Of a stretch of DNA of 64,000 nucleotides, positions 1 to 9,710 are shown in pieces. The notes below the pieces were generated by a model. It ran no database searches. It was not told the DNA's origin and saw only the letters and a program-made list of their open reading frames with translations. Numbering within the stretch: position 1 is the stretch's first letter; each line of letters starts with the position of its first letter. This DNA is from Acidaminococcus fermentans DSM 20731. GTDB lineage: Bacteria; Bacillota; Negativicutes; Acidaminococcales; Acidaminococcaceae. A program made the translations under genes and the position numbers. The stretch is taken from contig NC_013740.1 of the NCBI RefSeq assembly GCF_000025305.1, forward strand, positions 1,674,001 to 1,738,000. The letters run 5' to 3'.

Positions 1-250
1 CGGTGTTTTCCGGACGCAGGGTCAGGCTGCGGCCGCTCCGGTCCGTAAAGGTGTACATTTCCTTGTCCACCACGTCCGTGCCGTCCCCGATGCCTCTCTG
101 GAACAGCTCGGTATGTTCAAAAATCGGGGTTCTGATTTCCTGATAGTTGAATTCCCGGCATACTTCACGAATGATTTGTTCTGCATAGCGCCAGCCATTG
201 ATGGTGCCCGGCAGAATGTCTTTGGTACCACGCGGTACCCCTGTTAACAT
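1..250 (-). CDS. hisS: Histidyl-tRNA synthetase, N-terminal part (cut by window edge)
   Basis: This is the first 83 residues of a class II aminoacyl-tRNA synthetase that charges tRNA-His in the cytoplasm. The reading starts [14 protein letters not shown], the typical HisS opening, and continues with the class II motif 1 region (residues about 35-60, [18 protein letters not shown]) and LRPENT of motif 2 at the edge. The ATG at 248-250 has a strong ribosome site (GGAGGGG, 6 nt upstream). The gene continues beyond position 1. It lies 53 nt downstream of the AI-2E family gene on the same strand and probably ends the recJ-relA run. Confidence 0.95.
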   Translation of the reverse strand, partial: MLTGVPRGTKDILPGTINGWRYAEQIIREVCREFNYQEIRTPIFEHTELFQRGIGDGTDVVDKEMYTFTDRSGRSLTLRPENT

Positions 251-303
251 AAAAATCCCCTCCGTCCACAGAACTTGTTTGAACTTATTAATTTTAACAC
301 AGT

Positions 304-1374
304 TTATTGGTTTTTATCAACTGACCCGGGACATTCCTCCCCGGCATGCCAGAAGTACCCGTACAGCACCTTGATGATGGACAGCACGGGAACGGCAAAG
401 ATCAGACCGGCCACGCCCCCGATCTGTCCCCCCACCATCACCGCCAGGATGATCAGCACCGGGTGCAGGGTGATGCTGTGGCCCATGAGATTGGGCATGA
501 TCACCTGGGCATCCACCTGGTAATACACCAGATACAGCACCAGCACCTTCAGGGCCAGGGAGGGCTTCTGGAGCAGGGCGATGAACACCGCCGACAGGGT
601 CCCCACCACGGATCCCACCAGGGGGATCAGTTCGCTGATCATGGCCAGGAAGCCCAGCACCAGGGTGTACTGGACACCCAGGATGGAGTTACCGGCGGTC
701 AGGCAGGCGGCGGCCACGAAGCACAGTTTGAACATATTGTCCACATAGGCGCAGAGGATCCGGCCCATATCCGACAGCACCCGGTCCGCCAGGGGCTGTT
801 TTTCATAGGCAAAGAGCCCCACCACCATTTTTTTCAGGGTCCGCCAGTCCTTCAGGAAATAGAAGCTGAGGAAGGGGACCAGGGCCAGGCTCACCAGGCT
901 CTTGGCCGCCTGGACCGTGGAGGCCAGCATGTCCTTCAGAAGACCCATCACATAGGTGCTCAGGCTGCTGCCGGCCTGCTGGAGCATATCCCGGGTATTG
1001 GGCGGCAGCTTCTGGGCTTCGCTGCCCAAAAACAGGCTGATGCTTTCATTGGCTTTGGCTGCCAGTCCCGGCATGGCCTTCAGCAGGGTGTTCACCTGGG
1101 TCACCAGGGGAACGATCAGCACATTGGCCGCCGCATACAGGAACAGCCCGAACAGCAGGAAGGCAATGAGCACCGCCAGGGTGTTGGGAAAGGCCCGTCC
1201 TTTGATTTTCAGCCGTTCCAGCCGGTCCACGATAGGATACAGCAGGAAGCTCATGCCGATGGCCAGGAACACCGGAAGGAACCAGTGGCCCAACAGATAA
1301 AAAGCCCCGAACCCCAGGAGACCGAAAAGCAGCTTGATCACCAGTCCCCGGGGCTTCTGTTGTTTGTCCGTCAT
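304..1374 (-). CDS. AI-2E family transporter (PerM/YdiK type membrane protein)
   Basis: A 356-residue polytopic inner-membrane protein of the AI-2E/PerM family, seven or eight predicted hydrophobic segments: two near the N terminus (residues about 15-55), one at 65-90, then the conserved C-terminal block with [20 protein letters not shown] near residues 240-260 and [16 protein letters not shown] near 305-320. The substrate of most family members is not known; the AI-2 name comes from E. coli TqsA and should not be taken literally. It is 12 nt from the MBL hydrolase gene upstream and probably cotranscribed with it. Confidence 0.88.
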   Translation of the reverse strand: MTDKQQKPRGLVIKLLFGLLGFGAFYLLGHWFLPVFLAIGMSFLLYPIVDRLERLKIKGRAFPNTLAVLIAFLLFGLFLYAAANVLIVPLVTQVNTLLKAMPGLAAKANESISLFLGSEAQKLPPNTRDMLQQAGSSLSTYVMGLLKDMLASTVQAAKSLVSLALVPFLSFYFLKDWRTLKKMVVGLFAYEKQPLADRVLSDMGRILCAYVDNMFKLCFVAAACLTAGNSILGVQYTLVLGFLAMISELIPLVGSVVGTLSAVFIALLQKPSLALKVLVLYLVYYQVDAQVIMPNLMGHSITLHPVLIILAVMVGGQIGGVAGLIFAVPVLSIIKVLYGYFWHAGEECPGSVDKNQ

Positions 1375-1386
1375 AGGGTCACGACC

Positions 1387-2010
1387 TTACTGGAGGAACG
1401 GGTTCCGCCGTTTTTCCCAGCCCACCGTGGTGGCCGGACCGTGGCCCGGAAGCAGCTTGTAGTCATCGGGCAGTACCAGCAGCTTGGTCTTGATGGAGTC
1501 CAGGATGGCATCATAGGAACCGCCGGGCAGGTCCGTCCGGCCGATGCTTTCCAAAAACACCGTATCCCCGCAGAACACCACTCCGTCTCCGATGATGCAC
1601 ACCCCGCCGGCGGTGTGGCCCGGGGTGGCGGCGATGGTGAAGTCCATGCCGGCCACATTCAGTTTTTCCCCGTCGGTAAAATATTCATCCGGAGGATCGA
1701 ATTTCTTGTCCCGGTTGGTAGAATAGGACAGGCTGCTGTTCCACACCCGGAGCATGGGCGCATCCTCCCGGCTCATGTACACTTTGGCGCAGGTGGCCGC
1801 CTTCACTTCGTCCAGGGCGGACACATGGTCCCCATGGCCGTGGGTGATGAAAATGGCCGGGACCTTTTCGATGCCGGCTTTGGCCACCGCGTCCATGATC
1901 CGGTTGGCTTCATCCCCCGGATCCACGATGATGCCCTGGTTGTTGGCCTCATTTTTGATGATGTAACAATTTTCCTGGATCGGTCCCACGACCACCCGAT
2001 AGATTTTCAT
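1387..2010 (-). CDS. MBL-fold metallohydrolase (glyoxalase II-like)
   Basis: A 207-residue single-domain metallo-beta-lactamase-fold hydrolase. The zinc motif THGHGDHVSAL is at residues about 56-66, followed by the later ligands in TPGHTAGG (about 130) and the acidic/histidine ligands in FCGDTVF and LPGHGPATT near the C terminus. This arrangement is that of the hydroxyacylglutathione hydrolase-like (YcbL type) group, which hydrolyse thioesters or related compounds; the true substrate is unknown. It sits between dtd and the AI-2E family gene with gaps of 16 and 12 nt. Confidence 0.88.
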   Translation of the reverse strand: MKIYRVVVGPIQENCYIIKNEANNQGIIVDPGDEANRIMDAVAKAGIEKVPAIFITHGHGDHVSALDEVKAATCAKVYMSREDAPMLRVWNSSLSYSTNRDKKFDPPDEYFTDGEKLNVAGMDFTIAATPGHTAGGVCIIGDGVVFCGDTVFLESIGRTDLPGGSYDAILDSIKTKLLVLPDDYKLLPGHGPATTVGWEKRRNPFLQ

Positions 2011-2026
2011 AGATTCCTGTTTCCTC

Positions 2027-2476
2027 CTAAAAACTTTTTCCGCTGTCCAGCAGGATGGTCACCGGCCCGTCGTTCACCAGGGCCACTTCCATATGGGCCT
2101 GGAACTGACCGGTGGCCACCGGGATCCCTTTGGCCCGGAGTTTGTCCGCCAGCGCTTCATACAGCCGGTTGGCTTCCTCCGGAGCTGCCGCCTGGGTAAA
2201 GGACGGCCGCTTGCCATGGCGCACATCCCCGTAAAGGGTGAACTGGGAAACCAGCAGGATGCTGCCTCCCACCTGGGCCACGGACAGATTCATTTTTTCA
2301 TCCTCATCTTCAAAGATCCGGAGCCCCGCCAGCTTCTCTGCCAGGTAGGCTCCGTCCTTTTCCGTATCCTCCCGGGCCACTCCCAGGAGCACCAGGAGAC
2401 CGGGGCCGATGGCTCCCACGTTTTTTCCGTCCACGGTGACGGAGGCTTCCGTCACCCGCTGTACCACTGCACGCAT
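2027..2476 (-). CDS. dtd: D-aminoacyl-tRNA deacylase
   Basis: A 149-residue DTD protein that removes D-amino acids (and glycine from tRNA-Ala) from tRNA. Both signature motifs are present: SQFTLYGD near residue 77 and [11 protein letters not shown] near residues 134-144, the Gly-Pro pair forming the chiral selectivity filter. Length and start ([13 protein letters not shown]) match the family exactly. The gene follows relA by 7 nt, a neighbour arrangement common in Firmicutes. Confidence 0.97.
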   Translation of the reverse strand: MRAVVQRVTEASVTVDGKNVGAIGPGLLVLLGVAREDTEKDGAYLAEKLAGLRIFEDEDEKMNLSVAQVGGSILLVSQFTLYGDVRHGKRPSFTQAAAPEEANRLYEALADKLRAKGIPVATGQFQAHMEVALVNDGPVTILLDSGKSF

Positions 2477-2483
2477 GATTTCC

Positions 2484-4706
2484 TCACAGTCCGGACACTT
2501 TCCGGTCCACTTTGTACACGCCCTTGATCCGCCGCAGCCGGCCGATGATGTAGTTCAGCTGGTCCAGGCTGCTGATGTCCAGTCCCATGTCGATGAAGGC
2601 GGTTTTGTTGGGATTGGTGTGGGCATTGATGGAGTTGATGTTCACTTTGGTTTCGCTGGCCACGGTCATGATGTTGGCCATGACTCCGGGCTGATCCACC
2701 GCCGTCAGCCGCAGTACCACCTTGTAGGCCGTATCCGTATCCACGTTCCAGGATACTTCGATCATCCGATTGGGATCTTCCGTGTTGGCCAGCACATTGG
2801 GACAGTCCGCCCGGTGGACGGACACCCCGTGGCCCCGGGTGATGTATCCCACAATGGGGTCCCCGGGAATGGGGTTGCAGCACTTGGCCAGCTTCACCAT
2901 GATATCGTCCTCGCCCTTTACCAGGATCCCGTGGCTGCCCTTGTGGGTCTTCACGGTCTTGGGCTTCAGTTCGCTGAGGAGCTGGGTCAGGTTCTTGGTG
3001 GTGTTCTGGCGCTGGGTCTTTTTGTACAGGTCCACCAGCTTCACCATGACCCCGTTGACCAGGAGGCCTCCGTAGCCCAGGGCCGCCAGCAGGTTCTCCA
3101 CGCTGCCGTCCATATGGCACCGGGACGCCACTTCCTTCAGGTTCTCCGGAGTCAGCATGATGTTCACGTCATAGCCCAGCCGCCGGCATTCCTTCTCCAG
3201 CATTTCCCGGCCGTTGACGATGTTCTCTTCCCGCCGTTCCTTCTTGAAGAACTGCTTGATCTTGTTCTTGGTCTGGCTGGATCCCACGATGTTGATCCAG
3301 TCCCGGCTGGGTCCCGGAGAGGATTTGGAGGTGATGATCTCCACAATGTCCCCGTTCTTCAGGTGGTAGTCCAGAGGCACGATCTTGCCGTTCACCTTGG
3401 CACCCACACAGCTGTTGCCCACCCCGGTATGGACCCGGTAGGCAAAGTCGATGGGCACGGAGCCCTCCGGCAGGTCCAGTACATCCCCCTGGGGAGTGAA
3501 CACGAACACTTCGTCGGAGAACACGTCCATTTTCACGGTATCCACGAATTCATGGGGATCCCGCATATCCTTATGCCATTCCAGCAGCTGGCGCAGCCAA
3601 GCCATCTTGGCATCCACATTCTTGTCGGAAGAGCTGGGCATCTTGGAGCCGCCGCTTTCCTTGTACCGCCAGTGGGCCGCCACCCCGTATTCGGACACCT
3701 TGTGCATTTCAAAGGTCCGGATCTGGATTTCCAGGGGCTGGCCGCTGGAAGAGACCACCGTGGTGTGCAGGGACTGGTACCCGTTGGATTTGGGCACAGC
3801 GATGTAGTCCTTGAACCGGCCGGGAATGGGTTTCCACTTGCCGTGGACGATTCCCAGGACCCCGTAGCAGTCCTTCACCGTATCCACCAGCACCCGGACC
3901 GCCAGCAGGTCGTAGATTTCGTTGATGGTCTTGTGGTCCCGCTGCATCTTCTTGTAGATGCTGTAGAAGCTTTTGGGCCGGCCCTGGATCTGGCAGTTGA
4001 TGCCGGATTCCTCGCACAGTTTCCGGAGTTCATCCATGGCCTCCTGGACCATGGCTTCCCGTTCGTGGCGCTTCACCTTCACCTGTTCCACCAGTTCGTA
4101 GTAATGCTGGGGTTCCATATAGCGGAATGCCAGGTCTTCCAGTTCCCATTTGATGGCGTAAATCCCCAGCCGGTGGGCCAGGGGCGCGTAGATTTCCAGG
4201 GTTTCAGAGGAGATCCGTTTCTGCTTGTTCACGGGCATGAATTTCATGGTCCGCATGTTGTGCAGCCGGTCCGCCAGCTTGATCAGCACCACCCGGATGT
4301 CCTTGGCCATGGCCAGGAACATCTTCCGGTAGTTTTCCACCTGCTGTTCTTCCCGGGAAATGTATTCGATTTTCCCCAGTTTGGTGACCCCGTCCACCAG
4401 CATGGCCACTTCCCGGCCGAAAATGTCTTCCATCTGGTCCAGGGTCACTTCGGTGTCTTCCACCACATCATGGAGAAAAGCGGCTGCCAGGGTCACATCG
4501 TCCATCTGGAGCTGGGCCAGGATGCTGGCCACCCCCAGGGGATGGATGATGTAGGGTTCCCCGGAGGCCCGTTTCTGCTTGGCATGGGCCTCTGCCGCAA
4601 AATTGTAGGCTTCCCGGACGAACTCCACCTGCCGGGGGGTCAGATATTTGCTGATGCGGGCATAGAATTCCTCCGCACTGATGGGCTTGTCATCGAGCTG
4701 TTCCAT
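2484..4706 (-). CDS. relA: Bifunctional (p)ppGpp synthetase/hydrolase, RelA/SpoT family
   Basis: A 740-residue long Rsh enzyme that makes and degrades the stringent-response alarmone (p)ppGpp. Domains in order: HD hydrolase (residues about 45-190, with HPLGVA and FLHDVVEDT), nucleotidyltransferase synthetase (about 240-355, with [20 protein letters not shown]), TGS (about 395-455), helical/zinc-finger part, and a C-terminal ACT domain (about 665-735). The intact HD motif suggests hydrolysis is retained, so the enzyme is likely bifunctional. It is 4 nt downstream of recJ and 7 nt upstream of dtd. Confidence 0.96.
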   Translation of the reverse strand: MEQLDDKPISAEEFYARISKYLTPRQVEFVREAYNFAAEAHAKQKRASGEPYIIHPLGVASILAQLQMDDVTLAAAFLHDVVEDTEVTLDQMEDIFGREVAMLVDGVTKLGKIEYISREEQQVENYRKMFLAMAKDIRVVLIKLADRLHNMRTMKFMPVNKQKRISSETLEIYAPLAHRLGIYAIKWELEDLAFRYMEPQHYYELVEQVKVKRHEREAMVQEAMDELRKLCEESGINCQIQGRPKSFYSIYKKMQRDHKTINEIYDLLAVRVLVDTVKDCYGVLGIVHGKWKPIPGRFKDYIAVPKSNGYQSLHTTVVSSSGQPLEIQIRTFEMHKVSEYGVAAHWRYKESGGSKMPSSSDKNVDAKMAWLRQLLEWHKDMRDPHEFVDTVKMDVFSDEVFVFTPQGDVLDLPEGSVPIDFAYRVHTGVGNSCVGAKVNGKIVPLDYHLKNGDIVEIITSKSSPGPSRDWINIVGSSQTKNKIKQFFKKERREENIVNGREMLEKECRRLGYDVNIMLTPENLKEVASRCHMDGSVENLLAALGYGGLLVNGVMVKLVDLYKKTQRQNTTKNLTQLLSELKPKTVKTHKGSHGILVKGEDDIMVKLAKCCNPIPGDPIVGYITRGHGVSVHRADCPNVLANTEDPNRMIEVSWNVDTDTAYKVVLRLTAVDQPGVMANIMTVASETKVNINSINAHTNPNKTAFIDMGLDISSLDQLNYIIGRLRRIKGVYKVDRKVSGL

Positions 4707-4710
4707 TGTT

Positions 4711-7059
4711 TCACCTTCCTGCTGCCCAAAGAGCGGCGATTTCCGCCGGCTGCAGCTTCCAGCTGCGGTTCAGGGCCTGGAAACGGCGGTCATATTCCGC
4801 CTGCAGCGCCTGGAACCCTTTGGATTCCTGCATATTCTTGTGGCCCGTATCTCCCAGGGAAACCAGTCCCGCTTCCCGGTTGAACAGGTGCAATTCATAA
4901 AAAATGTCCAGGACAGTCTGGCTGATCGGACATCCGTTTTCCGCCGTCAGCTGGCGCAGCTGGGCTTCCTGACATGCTCCCTGCTCCCGCAGCCGGTTCC
5001 GGATGGCCGTATAGCACACCCGCAGCCCTGCCAGATCCGGATACTGCCGGCGGAGGGCATCCCGCCGGGCCAGAAGGTCTTCCCGGCCGTACAGCAGATA
5101 GAGCCGGCCGGGCTGGTCCCCTTTCAGGGGGAATTTTCCCGGCTGGAGCACCTTTTCCGCCCCTCCGTCCCAGAACACCACCACCCCGGTCTCTTCCGGC
5201 AGGGGGTCTCCATAGGGAAGGATGCAGGCTTCCGGATATTTTTCCTTCAGGGCTACACTATCCTCTACATATACTACCGTCTTTTTATCTTTTTGTAAAA
5301 TACTATTTAACTCTGTCTCCTTGTTCCGGTTCTCATGCCGCCAGTCGATGATGGTATAGGGGGCTTCCACCGCCGATACCTCCAGGTCCACCGCCGTCAC
5401 CCCCCGGAAGGTGTTCACCCTGGGGGAAAAGGCCACCGCCGCCACTTCCCCCGGATAGAAGGAATGGAACCGGGGCCCCTCCTGCCACAGCAGCCCCTTG
5501 TACCGGAAGCCCCCCTGTTTCAGCAGGAACTTCAGATGGTTGTGGTCCCTGCCCAGAAGGGACACCTCCTGGATCTGGGCCTTGGCGAACCCCAGCACCG
5601 GTGCCGGGTTCCCCACCCCGAAGGGCTCCATTTGGGCCAGCTGAGCCACTGCCTCCGGGGTGATTTCCCGGTCTTCCGGCACGAACCAGTCCGGCACCGC
5701 CGCTGGTTCGTAGGGTTTGTGGTCCAGCATCTCCGCCACCACCCGGGCAAAGGCTTCCCGGAACGCCGGGATCTCCGCCGTCCTGATGGTGAGCCCCGCC
5801 GCCTGGGCATGGCCCCCGAACTGGACCAGATGGTCCCGGCACCGGTCCAGGGCCTGGTACAGATCCAGGGGCGGGATACTCCGGCAGGATCCTTTGGCCG
5901 TTTCTCCGTCAATGGACAGGAGCACGGAAGGCAGATGGTACTTCTCCGTCATCCGGGAGGCCACGATGCCGATGACTCCCGGGTGCCAGCCTTCCTCTCC
6001 CAGCACCAGGCTCCATTCCGGCGGACCCTGTTTGGCCAGCTGGCGTTCCGCTTCTTCAAAGATCTTCTGGCTGAGGGCCTGCCGTTCCTGGTTGGCAGAA
6101 TTCAGTTCCTCTGCCAGCTCTTTGGCGGTTTCCGGATCCCGGGCCGTCAGCAGCTTCACTGCCGTCATAGCGTCGTCCAGCCGGCCCGCCGCATTGATCC
6201 GGGGGCCCAGGCCGAAGCCGATGGTGCCGCTGTTGATGGCGCTGCCCGGGGCCACGGTCACATGGATCAGGGCCTGGAGGCCCGGCAGCGGACTGTGGGG
6301 CATCCTGGCCAGCCCTTTCCGGACGATCTCCCGGTTTTCGTCCTGCAGCGGCACCATGTCCGCCACCGTGCCCAGGGCCACCAGCTCGATCAGCTCATCC
6401 CAGTAAAGATCCGGCTGGCCGGTGCGTCTCTGTTCCAGGGCCTGGCACAGCTTGAAGGCCACCCCCACCCCGGCGATGCCCTTGAAGGGATACTCGTCCC
6501 CGGGCTGGTTGGGGTTCACCACCGCCAGGGCCGGAGGCAGCTGCCGGGGGGCCAGATGGTGGTCCGTGATGATGATGTCCAGTCCTTTGGGGGCATCCGC
6601 CACCACCTGGGCTCCGCTGATCCCGGTATCCACGGTGATCAGCAGCTTCGTGCCCCGGGCGGCGATTTTTTCCAGGGCCGGTCCGTTGAGACCGTACCCT
6701 TCCCGATCCCGCCGGGGCACATACACATCCACTTTGGCCCCCCGGGCCTGCAAAAACAAATACAGCAGGGAACTGGCCGATGTACCGTCCACGTCGTAAT
6801 CCCCGTAGATGGTCATGGGTTCGCCCTGCTGCAGTGCCTGAAGGATCCGGTCCACAGCCCGGTCCATATCTTTCAGCCGGAAGGGATCATAATAGGGCTG
6901 CGTCTTCCCTTCCAGGAATTCTTTCACTTTCTCCGGTTCCGTCAGATCCCGGCGGACCAGGATGCCGGCCAGAAGGGGAGAGATCCCCAGCTCCCGGCAC
7001 AGGGTCCGGATCTGGGGTTCCCGTGCTTCATCCGTTCTTCTGATTCTGGTGTAGATCAT
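4711..7059 (-). CDS. recJ: Single-stranded-DNA-specific exonuclease RecJ
   Basis: A 782-residue DHH-family 5'-3' exonuclease for recombination and mismatch repair. The phosphoesterase motifs are visible: DYDVDGTSA at 87-95, TDHH at 165-168 and GGHAQAAG of the DHHA1 domain at 415-422. After the OB-fold (about 450-560) there is an additional C-terminal region of about 200 residues typical of the longer Firmicute RecJ. The gene is 9 nt downstream of the LapA-like gene and 4 nt upstream of relA. Confidence 0.96.
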   Translation of the reverse strand: MIYTRIRRTDEAREPQIRTLCRELGISPLLAGILVRRDLTEPEKVKEFLEGKTQPYYDPFRLKDMDRAVDRILQALQQGEPMTIYGDYDVDGTSASSLLYLFLQARGAKVDVYVPRRDREGYGLNGPALEKIAARGTKLLITVDTGISGAQVVADAPKGLDIIITDHHLAPRQLPPALAVVNPNQPGDEYPFKGIAGVGVAFKLCQALEQRRTGQPDLYWDELIELVALGTVADMVPLQDENREIVRKGLARMPHSPLPGLQALIHVTVAPGSAINSGTIGFGLGPRINAAGRLDDAMTAVKLLTARDPETAKELAEELNSANQERQALSQKIFEEAERQLAKQGPPEWSLVLGEEGWHPGVIGIVASRMTEKYHLPSVLLSIDGETAKGSCRSIPPLDLYQALDRCRDHLVQFGGHAQAAGLTIRTAEIPAFREAFARVVAEMLDHKPYEPAAVPDWFVPEDREITPEAVAQLAQMEPFGVGNPAPVLGFAKAQIQEVSLLGRDHNHLKFLLKQGGFRYKGLLWQEGPRFHSFYPGEVAAVAFSPRVNTFRGVTAVDLEVSAVEAPYTIIDWRHENRNKETELNSILQKDKKTVVYVEDSVALKEKYPEACILPYGDPLPEETGVVVFWDGGAEKVLQPGKFPLKGDQPGRLYLLYGREDLLARRDALRRQYPDLAGLRVCYTAIRNRLREQGACQEAQLRQLTAENGCPISQTVLDIFYELHLFNREAGLVSLGDTGHKNMQESKGFQALQAEYDRRFQALNRSWKLQPAEIAALWAAGR

Positions 7060-7068
7060 GGCTGCTTC

Positions 7069-7464
7069 TTACTCCTTGGGCCGAAAAGGTTTGATGATGG
7101 GGTCCTTGTCCCGGGAAGGATCGAAAGTCCTCCCTTTTTTCGCCCCGGACCGGGGCAGGTCCATCCGGGGGATCCGGCCGGAAGAAACCTGCTCCCGCTG
7201 CCGGGCTTCCCAGTTTTCCTTCTTTTCTTCCAGCTGCCGGAGCTGTTCCTTCAGCTTCCGGTCCTTCATGTAATGGCCGGCCTTCACCTTCAGGGTCCAC
7301 AGGCTGGCCAGCAGGAAGCCCAGCAGCAGACAGCCCAGGATGATCAGGGCCAGGGACAGGGAGAAATGCCAGACCAGGAAGCTCACTTCCACCGCGGCCG
7401 CATTCTGGAGAGCAAAAATGGCAATGAAAAGGGCAATGATGCCCATGATGATGGCATACAGCAT
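7069..7464 (-). CDS. LapA-domain membrane protein (DUF1049)
   Basis: A 131-residue protein with two N-terminal transmembrane segments (residues about 1-22 and 34-56) separated by the LapA/DUF1049 signature around FALQNAAAVEVSFLVW, then a charged coiled-coil (about 65-95) and a basic tail. LapA/YciS proteins in proteobacteria assist lipopolysaccharide assembly; the role here is inferred only from the family. The ATG at 7462-7464 follows an AAGGA ribosome site; a longer frame upstream runs into the neighbouring gene and has no site. It appears to be the first gene of the run ending in hisS. Confidence 0.82.
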   Translation of the reverse strand: MLYAIIMGIIALFIAIFALQNAAAVEVSFLVWHFSLSLALIILGCLLLGFLLASLWTLKVKAGHYMKDRKLKEQLRQLEEKKENWEARQREQVSSGRIPRMDLPRSGAKKGRTFDPSRDKDPIIKPFRPKE

Positions 7465-7519
7465 AAGAGCACATCCTTTCCGTCCGAATCCATGTGGGAC
7501 AAACCTTGCGTGATGTTCT

Positions 7520-7525
7520 ATTATA
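7520..7525 (-). promoter_or_regulatory. Putative -10 box of the lapA-recJ-relA-dtd-hisS run
   Basis: On the minus strand a perfect TATAAT lies about 55 nt upstream of the LapA-like start. I see no good -35 box 17 nt further upstream, so activity is uncertain. Confidence 0.4.
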
Positions 7526-7547
7526 CCGTATTTTGGGAAGAAAAAGA

Positions 7548-7580
7548 AGGGGCTGCTGCACCTGGCGTGCAGCGCCCCTT
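7548..7580 (-). terminator. Terminator of the 2-hydroxyacid dehydrogenase gene
   Basis: A GC-rich stem-loop (AAGGGGC...GCCCCTT with a TGCTGCAC/GTGCAGC core) lies directly after the stop codon at 7590 and is followed on the minus strand by CTTCTTTTTCTTC. It shares its stem core with many other terminators in this window. Confidence 0.75.
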
Positions 7581-7589
7581 TCTCACAGG

Positions 7590-8537
7590 TTATATGCTTT
7601 TTTTGTACCCGGTCTTCCGGTCCACCTGGTTTTCCAGGGATTCTCCGGCCAGGTAGTGCCGCAGGTTCCGGGCGGCGATGGCCACAGCCTTGTCCCAGGT
7701 CTGGGGCAGGTGATGGTCCCCGCTGATGTGGGGAGTGATCAGCAAATTGGGCACATCCCACAGGAGACTGGTTTCCGGCAGCGGTTCCGGATCCGTTACG
7801 TCCAGGGCGGCGCCCCCCAGTCTGCCTTCCTTCAGGGCCCGGGCCAGGTCTTCCTGGACTACCGCACTGCCCCGGCCGCAGTTGATGAAGAAGGCCCCGG
7901 GCTTCATGGCACAAAAGAGCTGCTCATTGTACAGATGGGTGGTTTCCGGAGTACCGGGCAGCACGCTGGCCACCACATCCGCCCGGCCCAGGAGCCGGGG
8001 CAGGTCCTCCATGGTCCCCATTTCCTCCGCTTCCGGGGGCATTGCTCCCCGGTGCCGCCGGATGCCGATCACATGGGCGCCCAGGAGTTTGCACAGCCGG
8101 CCATAGGCCCGGCCGATGTCCCCGAAGCCCACCACCACAACGGTGGCCCCGTCCAGGCTGGTCACTTCTCCCTCATCCTTCCACCGGTGCTCCAGCTGGT
8201 TCCGGTGATACAGGTACAGCTTTTTCTGGAGGGACAGGGTCAGGGCCAGCATGTGTTCCGAAAGGGCCTGGCCATAGGCGCCGGTGCAGTTGGTCAGCTG
8301 CACCCGGGGATCCAGGATCCCGGGTTTGCAGTAGGCATCGGCTCCGGCGGAATTCAGCTGGACCCATTTCAGATCCGTCAGTGCGGCCAGCCGCTGGGGC
8401 CGTACATTGCCGATGATCACTTCCGCCCCCTGGAGCACGGCATCCTCCTTCCCGTAGGCGAATTCCGCCCCGGGAGCCGCCGCTTCCAGCACTTTTTTGT
8501 CCTTGTCCCGCATGAACATGGGTACTGCAATTTTCAT
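7590..8537 (-). CDS. D-isomer specific 2-hydroxyacid dehydrogenase family protein
   Basis: A 315-residue NAD(P)-dependent oxidoreductase of the D-2-hydroxyacid dehydrogenase family. The Rossmann motif VVVGFGDIGRAYGR is at residues about 137-150; the catalytic Arg is in NCGRGSAVV (about 228), Glu in DVTDPEPLP (about 257) and His in LITPHISGDHH (about 280). It belongs to the GhrA/SerA-like group acting on small 2-keto or 2-hydroxy acids; substrate not determinable. It stands alone between two intergenic regions, with an AAGGA ribosome site before the ATG. Confidence 0.88.
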   Translation of the reverse strand: MKIAVPMFMRDKDKKVLEAAAPGAEFAYGKEDAVLQGAEVIIGNVRPQRLAALTDLKWVQLNSAGADAYCKPGILDPRVQLTNCTGAYGQALSEHMLALTLSLQKKLYLYHRNQLEHRWKDEGEVTSLDGATVVVVGFGDIGRAYGRLCKLLGAHVIGIRRHRGAMPPEAEEMGTMEDLPRLLGRADVVASVLPGTPETTHLYNEQLFCAMKPGAFFINCGRGSAVVQEDLARALKEGRLGGAALDVTDPEPLPETSLLWDVPNLLITPHISGDHHLPQTWDKAVAIAARNLRHYLAGESLENQVDRKTGYKKSI

Positions 8538-8828
8538 GGTATCAGTCCTTTCCTTATGGGGTGCTGCCGCCTTTGCGGCAGCACCGTCACTGGTCCATAG
8601 TCACTGGACGAAAGAAGGCAGCCGGCCTGCGGCTGCCTTTCATTGTATAATACTGGCTCGTACGCGCCTTTGGCTTGTCCTTGCCTCTCCTATAGAAATC
8701 CAGACAAGCAGCGCATTAAAAGAAAAGCACAGTCCTGTTTTTCATTCGAAAGAACCCGTCAGCCACGGGTTCTTTCCATCGGCCAGTGACCAGTGACCGG
8801 GCCGCCAGAGGTTCTGGCTGCCATCCTG
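8538..8828. repeat. Hairpin-rich intergenic region with two heptad elements
   Basis: No gene is visible. The 291 nt hold three stem-loops (8560-8585, GGTGCTGCCGC/GCGGCAGCACC; 8614-8641, AAGGCAGCC/GGCTGCCTT; 8749-8775, AAAGAACCCGT/ACGGGTTCTTT) and two copies of the dispersed heptad element: GTCACTG-GTCCATA-GTCACTG at 8586-8606 (plus orientation) and two GTCACTG units plus GCCGATGGAA at 8773-8800 (minus orientation). The 8749-8775 stem lies downstream of secF and may end its transcript. Confidence 0.7.
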
Positions 8829-9710
8829 TCATCTTTTCAGTTTCTTCCGGAAAAACAGCCACATGCTGCCGGCCAGGAAGGTGGAGGTGTAGAACCCGCT
8901 GCAGAAGCCCACCAGCATGGCGAAGGAGAAGTTGTGGATGGTTTCTCCCCCGAACAGGAAGATGGCCACCACCGCAAACAGGGTGGTCAGAGTGGTGTAC
9001 ACGCTCCGGGTCATGGTCTGCCAGATGCTGGCATCCACCAGATCCCCCATGCTTTCGTTCCGCCGGTGGGTATGGAGATTTTCCCGGATCCGGTCGAACA
9101 CCACGATGGTGCCGTTGACGGAATACCCTACCACGGTCAGCAGCGCCGCCACAAAGGAGGAATCGATTTCCAGATGGAGCACGGAGAACCAGGTGAGGGT
9201 CACCATCACGTCGATGATCAGGGCCACGATGGCCGCCAGGGCGAACCGCAGCTCAAACCGGATGGTGATGTAGATGATCATCAGCACCCAGCTGAGGACC
9301 ACGGCGCCCACGGCGCTTTTCACCAGGTCGCCGCCCACGGTGGCGCCCACGTTTTCCACCCGGAGCACTTCATTATGCCCCAGACGGTTGGACAGATCGT
9401 TCATCACATCCACCCGCTGGCTGTCGCTGATGAGACCGGTCCGGATCAGCACCGACTGGCTGCTTTCCACCTGCTGGTCACTGCTGCCCAGCTGGATTAC
9501 GCTGCTGCCCAGCTGATGATCGCTGAGCACGGTCCGCACCTGGGCCACCGTTACTGGCTGGTCGAATTTAATATCCAGGATGCTGCCCCCGGTAAAATCA
9601 ATCCCCAGGTTGAAGCCCCGGGCAAACATGGAAACAATCCCTACAATCAATACTACAGCCGTAATGGAAAAGAAGATCCTGGCATGCTTGACTATGGAAA
9701 ACTTTTTCAT
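8829..9710 (-). CDS. secF: Protein translocase subunit SecF
   Basis: A 293-residue RND-like membrane subunit that works with SecD in proton-driven protein export. It has the N-terminal transmembrane helix (about 13-32), the Sec-specific GIDFTGG motif at about 36-42, a periplasmic domain and five C-terminal helices including SVNGTIVVFDRIREN (about 213-227). It overlaps the secD stop by 4 nt (ATGA), so translation is coupled. Length is normal for SecF. Confidence 0.97.
   Translation of the reverse strand: MKKFSIVKHARIFFSITAVVLIVGIVSMFARGFNLGIDFTGGSILDIKFDQPVTVAQVRTVLSDHQLGSSVIQLGSSDQQVESSQSVLIRTGLISDSQRVDVMNDLSNRLGHNEVLRVENVGATVGGDLVKSAVGAVVLSWVLMIIYITIRFELRFALAAIVALIIDVMVTLTWFSVLHLEIDSSFVAALLTVVGYSVNGTIVVFDRIRENLHTHRRNESMGDLVDASIWQTMTRSVYTTLTTLFAVVAIFLFGGETIHNFSFAMLVGFCSGFYTSTFLAGSMWLFFRKKLKR

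Noticed and set aside
2409-4883. Very long open frame on the plus strand opposite relA (and similar ones opposite recJ, secD, nadE, yebC and others)
   Set aside because: These are antisense shadows of GC-biased genes: His/Pro/Gln/Val-rich, without family motifs, and the minus-strand genes are unambiguous.
7494-8600. Plus-strand frame opposite the 2-hydroxyacid dehydrogenase
   Set aside because: Antisense shadow; the minus-strand protein has complete catalytic motifs.
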